The notes under the pieces were generated by a model that was given only the letters and a program-made list of their open reading frames with translations, was not told the DNA's origin and did no database searches. Positions 28,100 through 40,476 of a stretch of DNA of 64,000 nucleotides are shown here, piece after piece; position 1 is the stretch's first letter; every line of letters starts with the position of its first letter. Both the position numbers and the translations under genes were made by a program. The stretch is taken from the NCBI RefSeq assembly GCF_024267675.1, contig NZ_JALDYX010000018.1:31462-95461 (forward strand), written 5' to 3'. The stretch is from Marinobacterium sedimentorum. Lineage in GTDB: Bacteria > Pseudomonadota > Gammaproteobacteria > Pseudomonadales > Balneatricaceae.

Positions 28100-29650
28100 T
28101 CAGCCCCCTGTTACCAGGGACTTGCCGGTCATTTCCCGCGGCTGTTCCAACCCCATCAGGGCCAGCAGCGTGGGCGCCAGGTCACACAGGGCACCGTCTG
28201 CAAGACGTACCTCGGCGGCACGGGGGCCGTCGTAAATCAATGCGACCGGCCAGTTGGTGTGGGCAGTGTGAGGCTGACCGGTCTTGGGGTTGACCATCAG
28301 TTCGACATTGCCGTGATCGGCGGTGATCAGGGTTTCGCCGCCCACTTCACGCATGGCCGCCAGAATCTGGCGAATGCTGTCGTCGATCACTTCGCAGGCC
28401 TTGACCGCGGCATCGAACTTGCCGGTATGGCCTACCATATCGCCGTTGGCCAGGTTGCAGACGATCAGGTCGTACTTGCCACTGCGAACAGCGTCACACA
28501 GTTTCTCGGTGACTTCGGGGGCGCTCATTTCCGGCTTGAGGTCATAGGTAGCGACATCGGGAGAGGGCACCAGAATGCGGTCTTCGCCGGGGTAGACTTC
28601 CTCGCGGCCGCCATTAAAGAAGAAGGTGACATGGGCGTATTTCTCGGTTTCGGAAATGCGCAGCTGCGTCTTGCCAAGGCCCGACAGGTATTCGCCCAGG
28701 TCGTTGCTGATAGTGGCCGGCGGATAGGCGCAGGCACAGTCGATGGAGGCCGCATATTCGGTCATCATCACGTAGTCAGCCAGGGCCGGGTGTGCGCTGC
28801 GCTCAAAACCATCGAAGTCCTGATCCACGAAGGCGCGGGTAATTTCACGCGAGCGGTCCGGCCGAAAGTTGGCGCAGATCACCGCATCGCCGTCGCTGAC
28901 AGTACCCCGGGGCTGACCGGCGGCATCGGTCAGTACCGTAGCCTGGACAAACTCGTCGTTCTCGCCCCGTTCATAGGCCGCTGCCAGCGCCGCCTGAGCC
29001 GACTCAAAGCGCTGCGGCGCCTGTCCCTGCGTCATGGCATCGTAGGCAAGCTGCACCCGATCCCAGCGGTTGTCCCGATCCATTGCATAGTAACGCCCCA
29101 CCAGGGTGGCAATGGCGCCTACGCCGAGCTCGGCCAGCTTGGTTTCCACCCGGGCAATAGACGGCTCAGCCGAGCGCGGCGGCATGTCGCGGCCATCCAG
29201 TACCGCGTGCAGGTACACCGATTTGGCTCCGCGGGCAGCGGCCATTTCCAGCAGTGCCAGCATGTGTTCTTCATGACTGTGTACCCCGCCCGGCGACAGC
29301 AGCCCCAGCACATGCACCGCCTTGCCGGCCGCAATGGCCTTGTCCATCGCGGCGCAGATCACGGCGTTGTCAAAGAAATCGCCGTCGCTGATGGCCTTGG
29401 AGATTCGGGTAAAGTTCTGATAAACCGTACGCCCGGCACCAATATTCATGTGCCCCACTTCGGAATTGCCCATCTGACCATCGGGCAGGCCCACGGCCAG
29501 GCCGGAGGTTTCGATGCGGGAATTCGGATTGGCGGCCAGCAGAGCATCCCAGGTCGGGGTCTGCGCGGCTTCGATGGCGGAGGATGCTGTGTGCTCGATG
29601 CCGAAGCCGTCGAGAATGATCAGTGCTTTGGGGATACGAGTGGCAGTCAT
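28100..29650 (-). CDS. gpmI: 2,3-bisphosphoglycerate-independent phosphoglycerate mutase
   Basis: Cytoplasmic glycolytic enzyme of 516 residues that interconverts 3- and 2-phosphoglycerate with two Mn2+ ions. Visible are the metal site LIILDGFGI, the phospho-serine in [44 protein letters not shown] and the C-terminal metal residues in ITADHGNVE and [13 protein letters not shown]. It is divergent from the rhodanese gene, with a 224-base spacer that should hold both promoters. Confidence 0.96.
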   Translation of the reverse strand: MTATRIPKALIILDGFGIEHTASSAIEAAQTPTWDALLAANPNSRIETSGLAVGLPDGQMGNSEVGHMNIGAGRTVYQNFTRISKAISDGDFFDNAVICAAMDKAIAAGKAVHVLGLLSPGGVHSHEEHMLALLEMAAARGAKSVYLHAVLDGRDMPPRSAEPSIARVETKLAELGVGAIATLVGRYYAMDRDNRWDRVQLAYDAMTQGQAPQRFESAQAALAAAYERGENDEFVQATVLTDAAGQPRGTVSDGDAVICANFRPDRSREITRAFVDQDFDGFERSAHPALADYVMMTEYAASIDCACAYPPATISNDLGEYLSGLGKTQLRISETEKYAHVTFFFNGGREEVYPGEDRILVPSPDVATYDLKPEMSAPEVTEKLCDAVRSGKYDLIVCNLANGDMVGHTGKFDAAVKACEVIDDSIRQILAAMREVGGETLITADHGNVELMVNPKTGQPHTAHTNWPVALIYDGPRAAEVRLADGALCDLAPTLLALMGLEQPREMTGKSLVTGG

Positions 29651-29874
29651 GGAAGTTCTGATGTCCGGATCAGGTTTGCGAAGCGGCCATTTTACTGTGT
29701 ATCAGCCCCTATTGCGACTGGACAGGGCGCCTCGGCCGGTCAATCCGAGCGAACATCACCCTTCCCCTTATGCCGCCGCAGCCAGCATTGTATACTTAGC
29801 CGCTAATTTTCAACGCAATTGCAAAATTCAGGCTCGCGCATTTGCGAAATCAGGCGTAGTTAACGGAATTCACG

Positions 29875-30288
29875 ATGGAAAACCTGTTCGAATTTGTTGT
29901 CAATCACCCCTACCTGATCGCAGCCTGGGTGCTGACCCTGGCCATGCTGCTCTGGAACGAAAGCCGTAAATCCGGCACTTCTATCACTCCCAATGAAGCC
30001 GTCACGCTGATCAACAAGCAGGACGCCGTTGTCATCGATATCCGTGCCAAAAAGGAATGGGCCACAGGACACATCACCGATGCGGTCAACCTTCCCATCG
30101 CCGATTTTGACACCCGTATCGGGGAGCTGAACAAGTACAAGTCACGACCGATCATCGTCGTGTGCAACCTGGGCCAGACCGCCAGCAGTGCTACCAAGAA
30201 GCTGACCGCGGCCGGCTTTGAACAGGTAACCCGCCTCAGCGGCGGCATGACCGAATGGAAGGGCCAGAACCTGCCCGTGATAAAGTGA
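29875..30288 (+). CDS. Rhodanese-like membrane-anchored protein (YibN-like)
   Basis: A 137-residue protein with one N-terminal membrane helix (YLIAAWVLTLAMLLW) and a single rhodanese domain (about residues 40-135). The active-site cysteine is in VVCNLGQTA. It is divergent from gpmI and lies five bases before grxC; the rhodanese-grxC-secB order is conserved in gammaproteobacteria. Sulfur-transfer substrate is unknown. Confidence 0.88.
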   Translation: MENLFEFVVNHPYLIAAWVLTLAMLLWNESRKSGTSITPNEAVTLINKQDAVVIDIRAKKEWATGHITDAVNLPIADFDTRIGELNKYKSRPIIVVCNLGQTASSATKKLTAAGFEQVTRLSGGMTEWKGQNLPVIK

Positions 30289-30293
30289 GCACC

Positions 30294-30545
30294 ATGAACG
30301 ATATCCTTATCTACACCACCGCCTGGTGCCCGTTCTGCATTCGCGCCAAGATGCTGCTCGACGGCAAGAGCGTGACCTATACGGAAATCAATGTCGACAA
30401 GGAACCGGCCAAGCGCGCCGAAATGATGCAGCGCAGCCGTCAGCGCACAGTGCCGCAGATTTTCTTTGGTGAAAACCACATCGGCGGCTGTGACGATCTC
30501 TACGCCCTGGAGCGCCAGGGCAAACTCGACAAGCTGCTGGCCTGA
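30294..30545 (+). CDS. grxC: Glutaredoxin 3
   Basis: A dithiol glutaredoxin of 83 residues, with the CPFC redox site at residues 12-15 (TTAWCPFCIRAK), the cis-proline TVPQIF and the glutathione-site GGCDDL. It reduces mixed disulfides and ribonucleotide reductase. I placed the start at the ATG 30294 (after GTGAGCACC) rather than 30255, which lies within the rhodanese gene. It lies between rhodanese and secB. Confidence 0.94.
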   Translation: MNDILIYTTAWCPFCIRAKMLLDGKSVTYTEINVDKEPAKRAEMMQRSRQRTVPQIFFGENHIGGCDDLYALERQGKLDKLLA

Positions 30546-30646
30546 TCAACCCGGGTGGCGCCCAGCCTCCCTGTCACCCGGGCACAGCAATACACTGACC
30601 CTGTTTTGATGGCAGTGAACTCTCGCATACACAAGGAGCAAACAGC

Positions 30647-31141
30647 ATGGCTGAAGAAAACGCACAGAACGGCGCACAGCAAGCCACAGGACCGCAGTTT
30701 TCAGTACAGCGGATCTACCTGAAAGACGTATCGCTGGAAGCCCCGGGCACACCGGCCATCTTCACCTCGGCGTGGAAACCTGAAATCAATCTGGATCTGA
30801 ACACCCGTACCCGTACCCTGGGCGAAAATCACTACGAAGTGATCCTGACCCTGACCGTAACGGCCAAAAACGACGGTAACAATGCCTTCCTGATCGAGAT
30901 CCAGCAGGCGGGTATCTTCCAGATTGCAGGCCTCGGCGAGGCAGAACTGAACCACACCCTGGGTGCCTTCTGCCCCAACATCCTGTTCCCCTACGCCCGC
31001 GAATCCGTCGACAGCCTGGCCACCAAAGCCAGCTTCCCGGCGCTGATGCTGGCACCGGTGAATTTCGATGCCCTGTACGCGCAGCAGATGCAGCAGAAAG
31101 CCGCTCAGGCCGCTGAACAGGGCGAAACTCAGGCTCATTAA
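30647..31141 (+). CDS. secB: Protein-export chaperone SecB
   Basis: A cytoplasmic tetrameric chaperone of 164 residues that holds presecretory proteins unfolded and delivers them to SecA. Motifs [32 protein letters not shown] and the [23 protein letters not shown] segment (given in part) are typical. A strong AAGGAG precedes the ATG. A perfect 21-bp stem terminator follows at 31180. Confidence 0.96.
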   Translation: MAEENAQNGAQQATGPQFSVQRIYLKDVSLEAPGTPAIFTSAWKPEINLDLNTRTRTLGENHYEVILTLTVTAKNDGNNAFLIEIQQAGIFQIAGLGEAELNHTLGAFCPNILFPYARESVDSLATKASFPALMLAPVNFDALYAQQMQQKAAQAAEQGETQAH

Positions 31142-31179
31142 AACGGCACAGCGGCCCTGAAACAGCCGTTGCCGTTCTT

Positions 31180-31223
31180 AAAATGAAGAGGGGGCTGTCC
31201 GTGGACAGCCCCCTCTTCATTTT
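31180..31223. terminator. Perfect 21-bp bidirectional terminator between secB and glgA
   Basis: AAAATGAAGAGGGGGCTGTC... at 31180-31200 is exactly complementary to 31203-31223, with A-tracts outside the left arm and T-tracts outside the right, so it can act on both strands. It separates the convergent secB and glgA genes. Confidence 0.92.
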
Positions 31224-31271
31224 CATCGCCTGCGGACTGCCTTAGCCTGCAGGGACGCCCATGCTGCCCCC

Positions 31272-32834
31272 TCAGGGGTTGTACAGCAGCTGCTTGTAAG
31301 CCTGCGCCGCATCCGACCACAGAAACCTCGCTTGTGCAGCGGCGCTACGAATCGCCTTCCATTTGGCAGCATCATCTTTTTCCAGCTGCAGAACCTCTTC
31401 CAGCCGGGTAATCAGGTTTTCAGCCTGCTGCACCAGGCTGTCGCCACTGAACGAAAAGCCGTTGATGTCATTCTGCACAGTGTTGCGCAGCCCCCCCACC
31501 TCGTGCACCAGACAGGGCTGCCCCGCACGCATCGCCAACATCTGACTGATACCGCAGGGCTCGAATGAACTGGGCATCAGAAAGAGATCACCGCTACTGT
31601 ACATATGTTGCCCAAGCGATTCGGAGTAACCCTTTAAAAACAGAAAGTTACTATTCCTCGACGCGACTTTTGTGAGGAAGCTTTCCAGCTCGATATCCCC
31701 ACTGCCCAGCAAGATTAACCGCCCCCGGTCGCCCAGCCGTGCCAGCATCACATCCAGAGCAGACTGGCCTGAGGGTAAGGTTTGTCGCAACAGCAAGGCC
31801 TTCTGATCGGTAATGCGACCCACAGACGTCAGCAGTATGCCGGACTGGCGCTTTTTGCTGCTGCGCCACTCACAAAGTCGATGGTAGGCTATCAGATGAG
31901 TACTTTCCGCCTGCGCTTTGGCCGCCATCCAGACCAACAACTCATTCAGACAAAGTTCCAGCAGCCTGGGAGCGGCCAATGGCGCAGGGATTGAAGCATC
32001 ATAATCGGCGCCATTGAGTATGCCTGCCAGACGCTGTTCGGCATCAGCCCGCTGCAGATCATCCTCCAGGCCCTCGCCGCCGAAAAATCCGCGCTCAGGA
32101 TCACTGGGCCGGACGATCTCCTGCACATAGTTGGGCGATACGGCGTGTACCTTGTCGCAGAGGTTGATGCCCACCCTCATAGGGTTAATGCAGTCACGGT
32201 ATCTGGGATCGCAAATTTCCTCGGCGTGAAAATGGACTCCCGGATACCAGGCGGTCAGGGAAGAGCTGTCATTGGCAAAGGGACGGATACCCTGCAGGGC
32301 AATATTGTGGATGCTGTAAACGGTGCGAATCCCGGCCAGAACTCTGTATTCAGGATGAAAGCGCCGCAGGAATGCCACCAATGCGGCATGCCAGTCATGC
32401 AAATGGATAACGTCGAGCTGACCAAAAATACCGTCCTTGATCGCCTGGGCCACGGCCAGGGAAAACAACGCAAATTTGCTGGCATCCGTTGCAAAGGGCC
32501 GGTCGGGCGGATCATCACAGTAAATTTTCCCGACACCGCCAATCCCGAAGAGCGGATGTTCCAGTACCCACTGGGTCACACCCGCCACCGGCGATTTGGC
32601 CATCACCTGAAAAACGCCCACCAATTCCTCGCGGCCGGCAAAATGAACTTTCACCGTACCTATGACCCGCGCACCGGATTGCCGGGAGAAAAACTGATAA
32701 CCGGGGATAAGTACATTAACCTGATGATCAAACTGGGCCAGCGCAGCGGGAATGTCTCGCACCACATCCCCGATGCCACCGACTTTGCCCCTGTCCAGCG
32801 CATCGTTTTCCGCTGCCACCATCAATATATTCAT
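31272..32834 (-). CDS. glgA: Glycogen synthase (ADP-glucose type)
   Basis: A GT5 glycosyltransferase of 520 residues that adds glucose from ADP-glucose to alpha-1,4-glucan. The N-terminal substrate motif appears as GKVGGIGDV (KxGG), and the C-terminal domain has SSFEPCGISQMLAMRAG and HEVGGLRNTV. It is last in the minus-strand glycogen cluster, 15 bases after pgm, with a terminator beyond. Sequence is rather divergent from enteric GlgA but the domain order is complete. Confidence 0.9.
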   Translation of the reverse strand: MNILMVAAENDALDRGKVGGIGDVVRDIPAALAQFDHQVNVLIPGYQFFSRQSGARVIGTVKVHFAGREELVGVFQVMAKSPVAGVTQWVLEHPLFGIGGVGKIYCDDPPDRPFATDASKFALFSLAVAQAIKDGIFGQLDVIHLHDWHAALVAFLRRFHPEYRVLAGIRTVYSIHNIALQGIRPFANDSSSLTAWYPGVHFHAEEICDPRYRDCINPMRVGINLCDKVHAVSPNYVQEIVRPSDPERGFFGGEGLEDDLQRADAEQRLAGILNGADYDASIPAPLAAPRLLELCLNELLVWMAAKAQAESTHLIAYHRLCEWRSSKKRQSGILLTSVGRITDQKALLLRQTLPSGQSALDVMLARLGDRGRLILLGSGDIELESFLTKVASRNSNFLFLKGYSESLGQHMYSSGDLFLMPSSFEPCGISQMLAMRAGQPCLVHEVGGLRNTVQNDINGFSFSGDSLVQQAENLITRLEEVLQLEKDDAAKWKAIRSAAAQARFLWSDAAQAYKQLLYNP

Positions 32835-32849
32835 ACAGATATCCGCTTA

Positions 32850-35779
<2,930 letters not shown>

Positions 35780-35843
35780 TTTCAATTCCTCTGTGTTACT
35801 ATTTTTTTTATTTAACAGACATCTCTCTTGCACAAAACGCTTA

Positions 35844-38330
35844 CTACTCGCTCCTGTTCCATATTTCCCGGTTATATTCACTTATCGTTCTGTCACTCGA
35901 AAAACGACCACTGGAAGCCGTATTGAGTATGCTCTTCACAGTCCAACTTTCTCTATCCTGATACGCCAGTGCAACTTTCTTCTGTGCATCAACGTAACTG
36001 CGGAAATCCGCTGCAGTCATCCAGGCATCATCCCGGCTGCGAATAGATGCACTCACTGCATCAAAGACACCCGGTTCAAACTGATTGAAATGCCCGGATT
36101 CCACAAGATGCATGACACGGGCGAATTCCTTGTCGGCATGAATAATCGCGTCTGGATCGTAGTTACTTCTGGCTGCCTGCACCTGCTCTGCATCCAGACC
36201 GAAGAGAAAGAAATTATCCTCTCCCACCGCTTCCAGAATTTCGATATTCGCGCCATCCAGCGTACCTATCGTCAGGGCTCCATTCATCATGAATTTCATG
36301 TTTCCGGTGCCTGAAGCCTCCTTACCCGCCGTGGATACCTGCTCGGAAAGTTCCGTCGCCGGACAGATAATTTCCATGGACGTCACTTTATAATCGGGCA
36401 GAAATGCCATCTTCAGCCAGTCTTGGCAGCGCGGATCTTTATTGACAATAGCGGCAACATTATTAATCAGCTTGATAATGGTTTTCGCCATGGCGTATCC
36501 GGGAGCAGCCTTGCCACCAATCAGCACAGAGCGCGGCTGCATTCCTTCAGTATCGCCTCGGGTTATACGATCATAAAGATGAATAACATGAAGTACGTTG
36601 AGCAGCTGACGCTTGTATTCATGAATACGCTTAACCTGCACATCAAATAGCATGTTTGGATCGAACTGAACATTACATTGACTTTTAACCAGCTCCGCGA
36701 GCTTTACCTTGCAGGCATGCTTAACATCAATCCAACGATCGCGAAAGTCCTTATCCTGTGCAAAGGGTTTCAGATTTTCCAGATGATCAAGATCAGACGT
36801 CCAGTCGTTACCGATAGTGTCAGTAATCAACGCCTTAAGATTCGGGTTGCAATGGGCTAACCAGCGCCTTGGCGTCACACCATTGGTCTTGTTGTTGAAT
36901 TTTTCCGGCCACAGTTCATAAAAATCATGAAACAGACCCGCCTTCAACAGCTTTGTATGCAGCGCGGCAACACCATTTACCGAGAAAGAACCGACGATTG
37001 CCAGATACGCCATGCGCACTTTTGGATTATCGCCCTCTTCTATAATGGACATTCTCCGCTGCCGATCAACATCCCCGGGGTAAAGTTGCGCTACTTTAAC
37101 CAAAAACCGTGCATTGATCTCATAAATAATATCGAGAATCCGCGGCAACAATTCCTTAAACAGAGACACAGGCCACATTTCAAGCGCTTCGGGCAGCAAG
37201 GTATGGTTGGTATACGCCATTGTTTTTTGCGTGATATCCCAGGCATCATCCCACTCAAGGAAATAATCATCCATCAGCAGGCGCATTAATTCTGCAATGG
37301 CTACCGTCGGGTGCGTATCATTGAGCTGAAAACAATTTTTCGCGGCAAAATTACTAAAGTCCTTTCCGTTACCGTTTCGTTTTACCCAACGGTGCAAGAC
37401 GTCCTGCAAACTGGCAGAGGACAGGAAGTACTGCTGACGCAATCGCAATTCCTTGCCATTCTCGCTTGCATCATTAGGGTATAAAACCATAGTGATCTGT
37501 TCAGCAAGATTTTTGGCGGCTACCGCATCGGTATAGCTACCGGCATTAAACTCATCCAGGTTGAACTCATCGGTGGCTTCCGACTTCCACAGACGCAGAG
37601 TGTTAACCGTTCCATTCTGGTAGCCGGGTACAGGAACATCATAAGGTACGGCCAATACATCACTGGTGGCTACCCACCGGGCCCGCTCCTTCCCATTCTG
37701 ATCCAGGTAGTATTCCGTATGACCAAAGAACTTTACACTGCGGGCATTTTCCGGGCTTTCAATTTCCCAGGGGTTGCCATTGCGCAGCCAGTGATCAGGG
37801 TATTCAACCTGATACCCGTTCTTGATCTTCTGGTGAAACATGCCGTATTCATAGCGAATACCGTAGCCTGTCACCGGGAGCTGCAAGCTTGCGCAACTGT
37901 CCAGGAAACACGCGGCGAGCCGGCCCAGGCCTCCATTGCCAAGACCCGCATCCAGCTCTTCTTCATTAATGTCCTCAAGCTCACAGGCATACTGCTGCAA
38001 GACAGTACGCATCTGAGTTTCAAGATCCAGATTCAGGACGGCGTTATTTAACGCACGCCCCATCAGAAATTCCAGCGACAGATAAGCGACCCGCTTTGGG
38101 TTTTCGTCCATGTAACGGTCACGCGTCGCGCGCCAGCGTTCCACCAGCCTGTCTCGAATCGTCAGAGCTACCGCACTATAGAGATAGTGATGGGAATCAC
38201 AGTCTTCGTCACGACCGAGCGTCAAGCCAAAATACCGGTTCAGATCGTTACCAACACTGGCTTCGTCCATACCCAGCTTTACTGGTTTGGCTATTGGATT
38301 TACGTGACGTTTATTCGAATGCGTATTCAT
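35844..38330 (-). CDS. glgP: Glycogen/starch phosphorylase
   Basis: A GT35 enzyme of 828 residues that releases glucose 1-phosphate from glycogen with PLP. The PLP lysine lies in [35 protein letters not shown] and NGVTPRRWL are also diagnostic. I chose the ATG at 38330, eight bases after AGGA and 10 bases after the glgX stop; the frame continues to a GTG at 38360 inside glgX. It provides the degradative arm of the cluster. Confidence 0.95.
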   Translation of the reverse strand: MNTHSNKRHVNPIAKPVKLGMDEASVGNDLNRYFGLTLGRDEDCDSHHYLYSAVALTIRDRLVERWRATRDRYMDENPKRVAYLSLEFLMGRALNNAVLNLDLETQMRTVLQQYACELEDINEEELDAGLGNGGLGRLAACFLDSCASLQLPVTGYGIRYEYGMFHQKIKNGYQVEYPDHWLRNGNPWEIESPENARSVKFFGHTEYYLDQNGKERARWVATSDVLAVPYDVPVPGYQNGTVNTLRLWKSEATDEFNLDEFNAGSYTDAVAAKNLAEQITMVLYPNDASENGKELRLRQQYFLSSASLQDVLHRWVKRNGNGKDFSNFAAKNCFQLNDTHPTVAIAELMRLLMDDYFLEWDDAWDITQKTMAYTNHTLLPEALEMWPVSLFKELLPRILDIIYEINARFLVKVAQLYPGDVDRQRRMSIIEEGDNPKVRMAYLAIVGSFSVNGVAALHTKLLKAGLFHDFYELWPEKFNNKTNGVTPRRWLAHCNPNLKALITDTIGNDWTSDLDHLENLKPFAQDKDFRDRWIDVKHACKVKLAELVKSQCNVQFDPNMLFDVQVKRIHEYKRQLLNVLHVIHLYDRITRGDTEGMQPRSVLIGGKAAPGYAMAKTIIKLINNVAAIVNKDPRCQDWLKMAFLPDYKVTSMEIICPATELSEQVSTAGKEASGTGNMKFMMNGALTIGTLDGANIEILEAVGEDNFFLFGLDAEQVQAARSNYDPDAIIHADKEFARVMHLVESGHFNQFEPGVFDAVSASIRSRDDAWMTAADFRSYVDAQKKVALAYQDRESWTVKSILNTASSGRFSSDRTISEYNREIWNRSE

Positions 38331-38340
38331 GCACAAATTC

Positions 38341-40476
38341 CTATGAATTTTCGCTGACACAATCAGCTAACAATATGCAAACGGACAGCCCTGGCCTTTC
38401 TAGCGCGGTGCCTGCCTTAATTCGATGTTGTAAACAATCATTGGCCGTTTCAGTACTTTCAGCCGTATCAATAAGCAGCTCCCAATAACCAGATCCCGGT
38501 TTTATCGGCAGCATGAATTCGCCAGAGGACTTACTGTTATTAAAGATGACAAGTAACTTATCGGCTTTTCCGGAGGGCGTTAGCTGCGTACTGGACAGGA
38601 AATACCCCAGCAGATGATTCTGATGGTCGTGCCATTGTTCATCCTGCATATGGCTGCCCGCCGAACTCACCCAGGAAATTTCCGGCATGTCTGGATTATC
38701 AGTAGCGTGAACATAGCGAGGAAGCTGAAATACAGAAAACTCCTGGCGCACGGACAGGAGCTGCCTGGTAAATTCAAGCAACCCAGAGGATTTATTTTCC
38801 AGCAGAGTCCAGTCTATCCAGTTAATTTCATTGTCCTGACAGTAGGCGTTATTGTTTCCGCCCTGGGTACGCCCGAGCTCATCACCGCCCAACAACATTG
38901 GCGTACCTTGCGATACCATCAGAGTGACAAGAAAGTTTTTATGCTGCCTCAGGCGCAAGGCGTTGATTTCCGGACTGGCGGTCGGGCCCTCGACGCCCAG
39001 GTTATCACTGAAATTCTCATGATGACCGTCGCGGTTGTTTTCGCCATTGTCCAGATTATGGCGCTGGTGATAGCTCACCAGATCGTTCAGGGTGAAACCA
39101 TCGTGGCTGGTGATGAAATTGATGCTAGCACCGGGGCGCCGCCCCGACTTTTCAAAAATGTCACTTGAGCCGTGCAGTCGCCGTGCAAATTCCGGCATGA
39201 CACCCGCATCGCCGCGCCAGAATCTGCGCACGGTATCCCGATAGCGGTCGTTCCATTCACTCCAGGCCGGTGGAAACTCGCCCAGTTGATAGCCGCCGGG
39301 GCCAATATCCCAGGGCTCGGCGATAAGCTTTACAGTCGATAGCAGGGGGTCCTGAGATACGGCCTGTAAAAAATTATTATCCCGGCTGAATCCATCAGGC
39401 GTGCGCCCGAGAATGGGGGCCAGATCAAACCTGAAGCCATCAACCTTCATCTCGCCCGCCCAGTAGCGCAGGCTGTCCATGACCAGTTGCAGGACTCTGG
39501 GGTGGTTAATATTCAATACATTGCCGCAGCCTGTATCGTTTATGTAAAAACGCTTATCCGCAGGCTGGAGTCGATAGTATGACGCATTGTCGATACCCCT
39601 GTAACTCAGGGTGGGCCCCAGATGATCCCCTTCGCCCGTATGGTTATAGACGACATCGATAATCACCTCGAGCCCGGCATCGTGAAAGCGGTCGACCATC
39701 TGACGAAACTCTGCGGCGGTGTTTCCTGACAGATAACCACTGTGCGGCGCGAAAAAATTCAGGGTATTGTAGCCCCAGTAATTATGCAGCCCGCGAGCCT
39801 GAAGAAAATGTTCATCAACATGGCTCTGCACCGGCAACAACTCGATACTGGTGATACCCAATGCCTTGAGGTACCCGATAATCTGTGGCTGTGACATGCC
39901 CGCAAAAGAACCGCGCAGTGACTCAGGCACATCCGGATGCAGCATCGTGAAGCCACGCACATGAGCCTCATAGACAACCGTCCGTTCCATTGGCACCTGC
40001 CAGGCACCGCACTGAGACGGCTCGATTGTGTCCGCACGCTCGGTCACGACCGACTTGGGCATCCAGCTGGCGTTATCGCAAGCGTCGAACGAATAGTCCT
40101 CGGCCGGATCATTCCGCATATAGGCAAAGTGGGCGTCGTTCCAGACGAACTGCCCCTCAAGCTGCCGCGCATAGGGATCCACCAGCAGCTTGTGATGATT
40201 GAAACGATGCCCCGCCTGGGGATCATAAAGCCCGTATACCCGGTAGCCGTAACAGCAGCCTGGCAATACGTCTGGCAAATAGCCGTGCCAGACATCGAGG
40301 GTTTTCTCAGGCAGCCTATAGCGTGCCAGTTCCTTGGTTCCGGACGGGTCAAACAGGCAAAGATCAACCCGTTCGGCATGCGCAGAGAACAGCGCGAAGT
40401 TAGTACCACGGCCATCGAACACCGCTCCAAGCGGATGCATTTTACCGGGCAACATACTCCGCGATTTGCTGCTCAT
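38341..40476 (-). CDS. glgX: Glycogen debranching enzyme
   Basis: A GH13 isoamylase-type debranching enzyme, 711 residues, which hydrolyses alpha-1,6 branches of phosphorylase limit dextrin. It has an N-terminal CBM48 domain, the nucleophile in DGFRFDLAPILG, the acid in KLIAEPWDIGPGG and the third acidic residue in FITSHDGFTLNDLVSY. The ATG at 40476 overlaps the glgB stop (TAATG), showing translational coupling; the longer frame to 40494 is not needed. Confidence 0.94.
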   Translation of the reverse strand: MSSKSRSMLPGKMHPLGAVFDGRGTNFALFSAHAERVDLCLFDPSGTKELARYRLPEKTLDVWHGYLPDVLPGCCYGYRVYGLYDPQAGHRFNHHKLLVDPYARQLEGQFVWNDAHFAYMRNDPAEDYSFDACDNASWMPKSVVTERADTIEPSQCGAWQVPMERTVVYEAHVRGFTMLHPDVPESLRGSFAGMSQPQIIGYLKALGITSIELLPVQSHVDEHFLQARGLHNYWGYNTLNFFAPHSGYLSGNTAAEFRQMVDRFHDAGLEVIIDVVYNHTGEGDHLGPTLSYRGIDNASYYRLQPADKRFYINDTGCGNVLNINHPRVLQLVMDSLRYWAGEMKVDGFRFDLAPILGRTPDGFSRDNNFLQAVSQDPLLSTVKLIAEPWDIGPGGYQLGEFPPAWSEWNDRYRDTVRRFWRGDAGVMPEFARRLHGSSDIFEKSGRRPGASINFITSHDGFTLNDLVSYHQRHNLDNGENNRDGHHENFSDNLGVEGPTASPEINALRLRQHKNFLVTLMVSQGTPMLLGGDELGRTQGGNNNAYCQDNEINWIDWTLLENKSSGLLEFTRQLLSVRQEFSVFQLPRYVHATDNPDMPEISWVSSAGSHMQDEQWHDHQNHLLGYFLSSTQLTPSGKADKLLVIFNNSKSSGEFMLPIKPGSGYWELLIDTAESTETANDCLQHRIKAGTALERPGLSVCILLADCVSENS

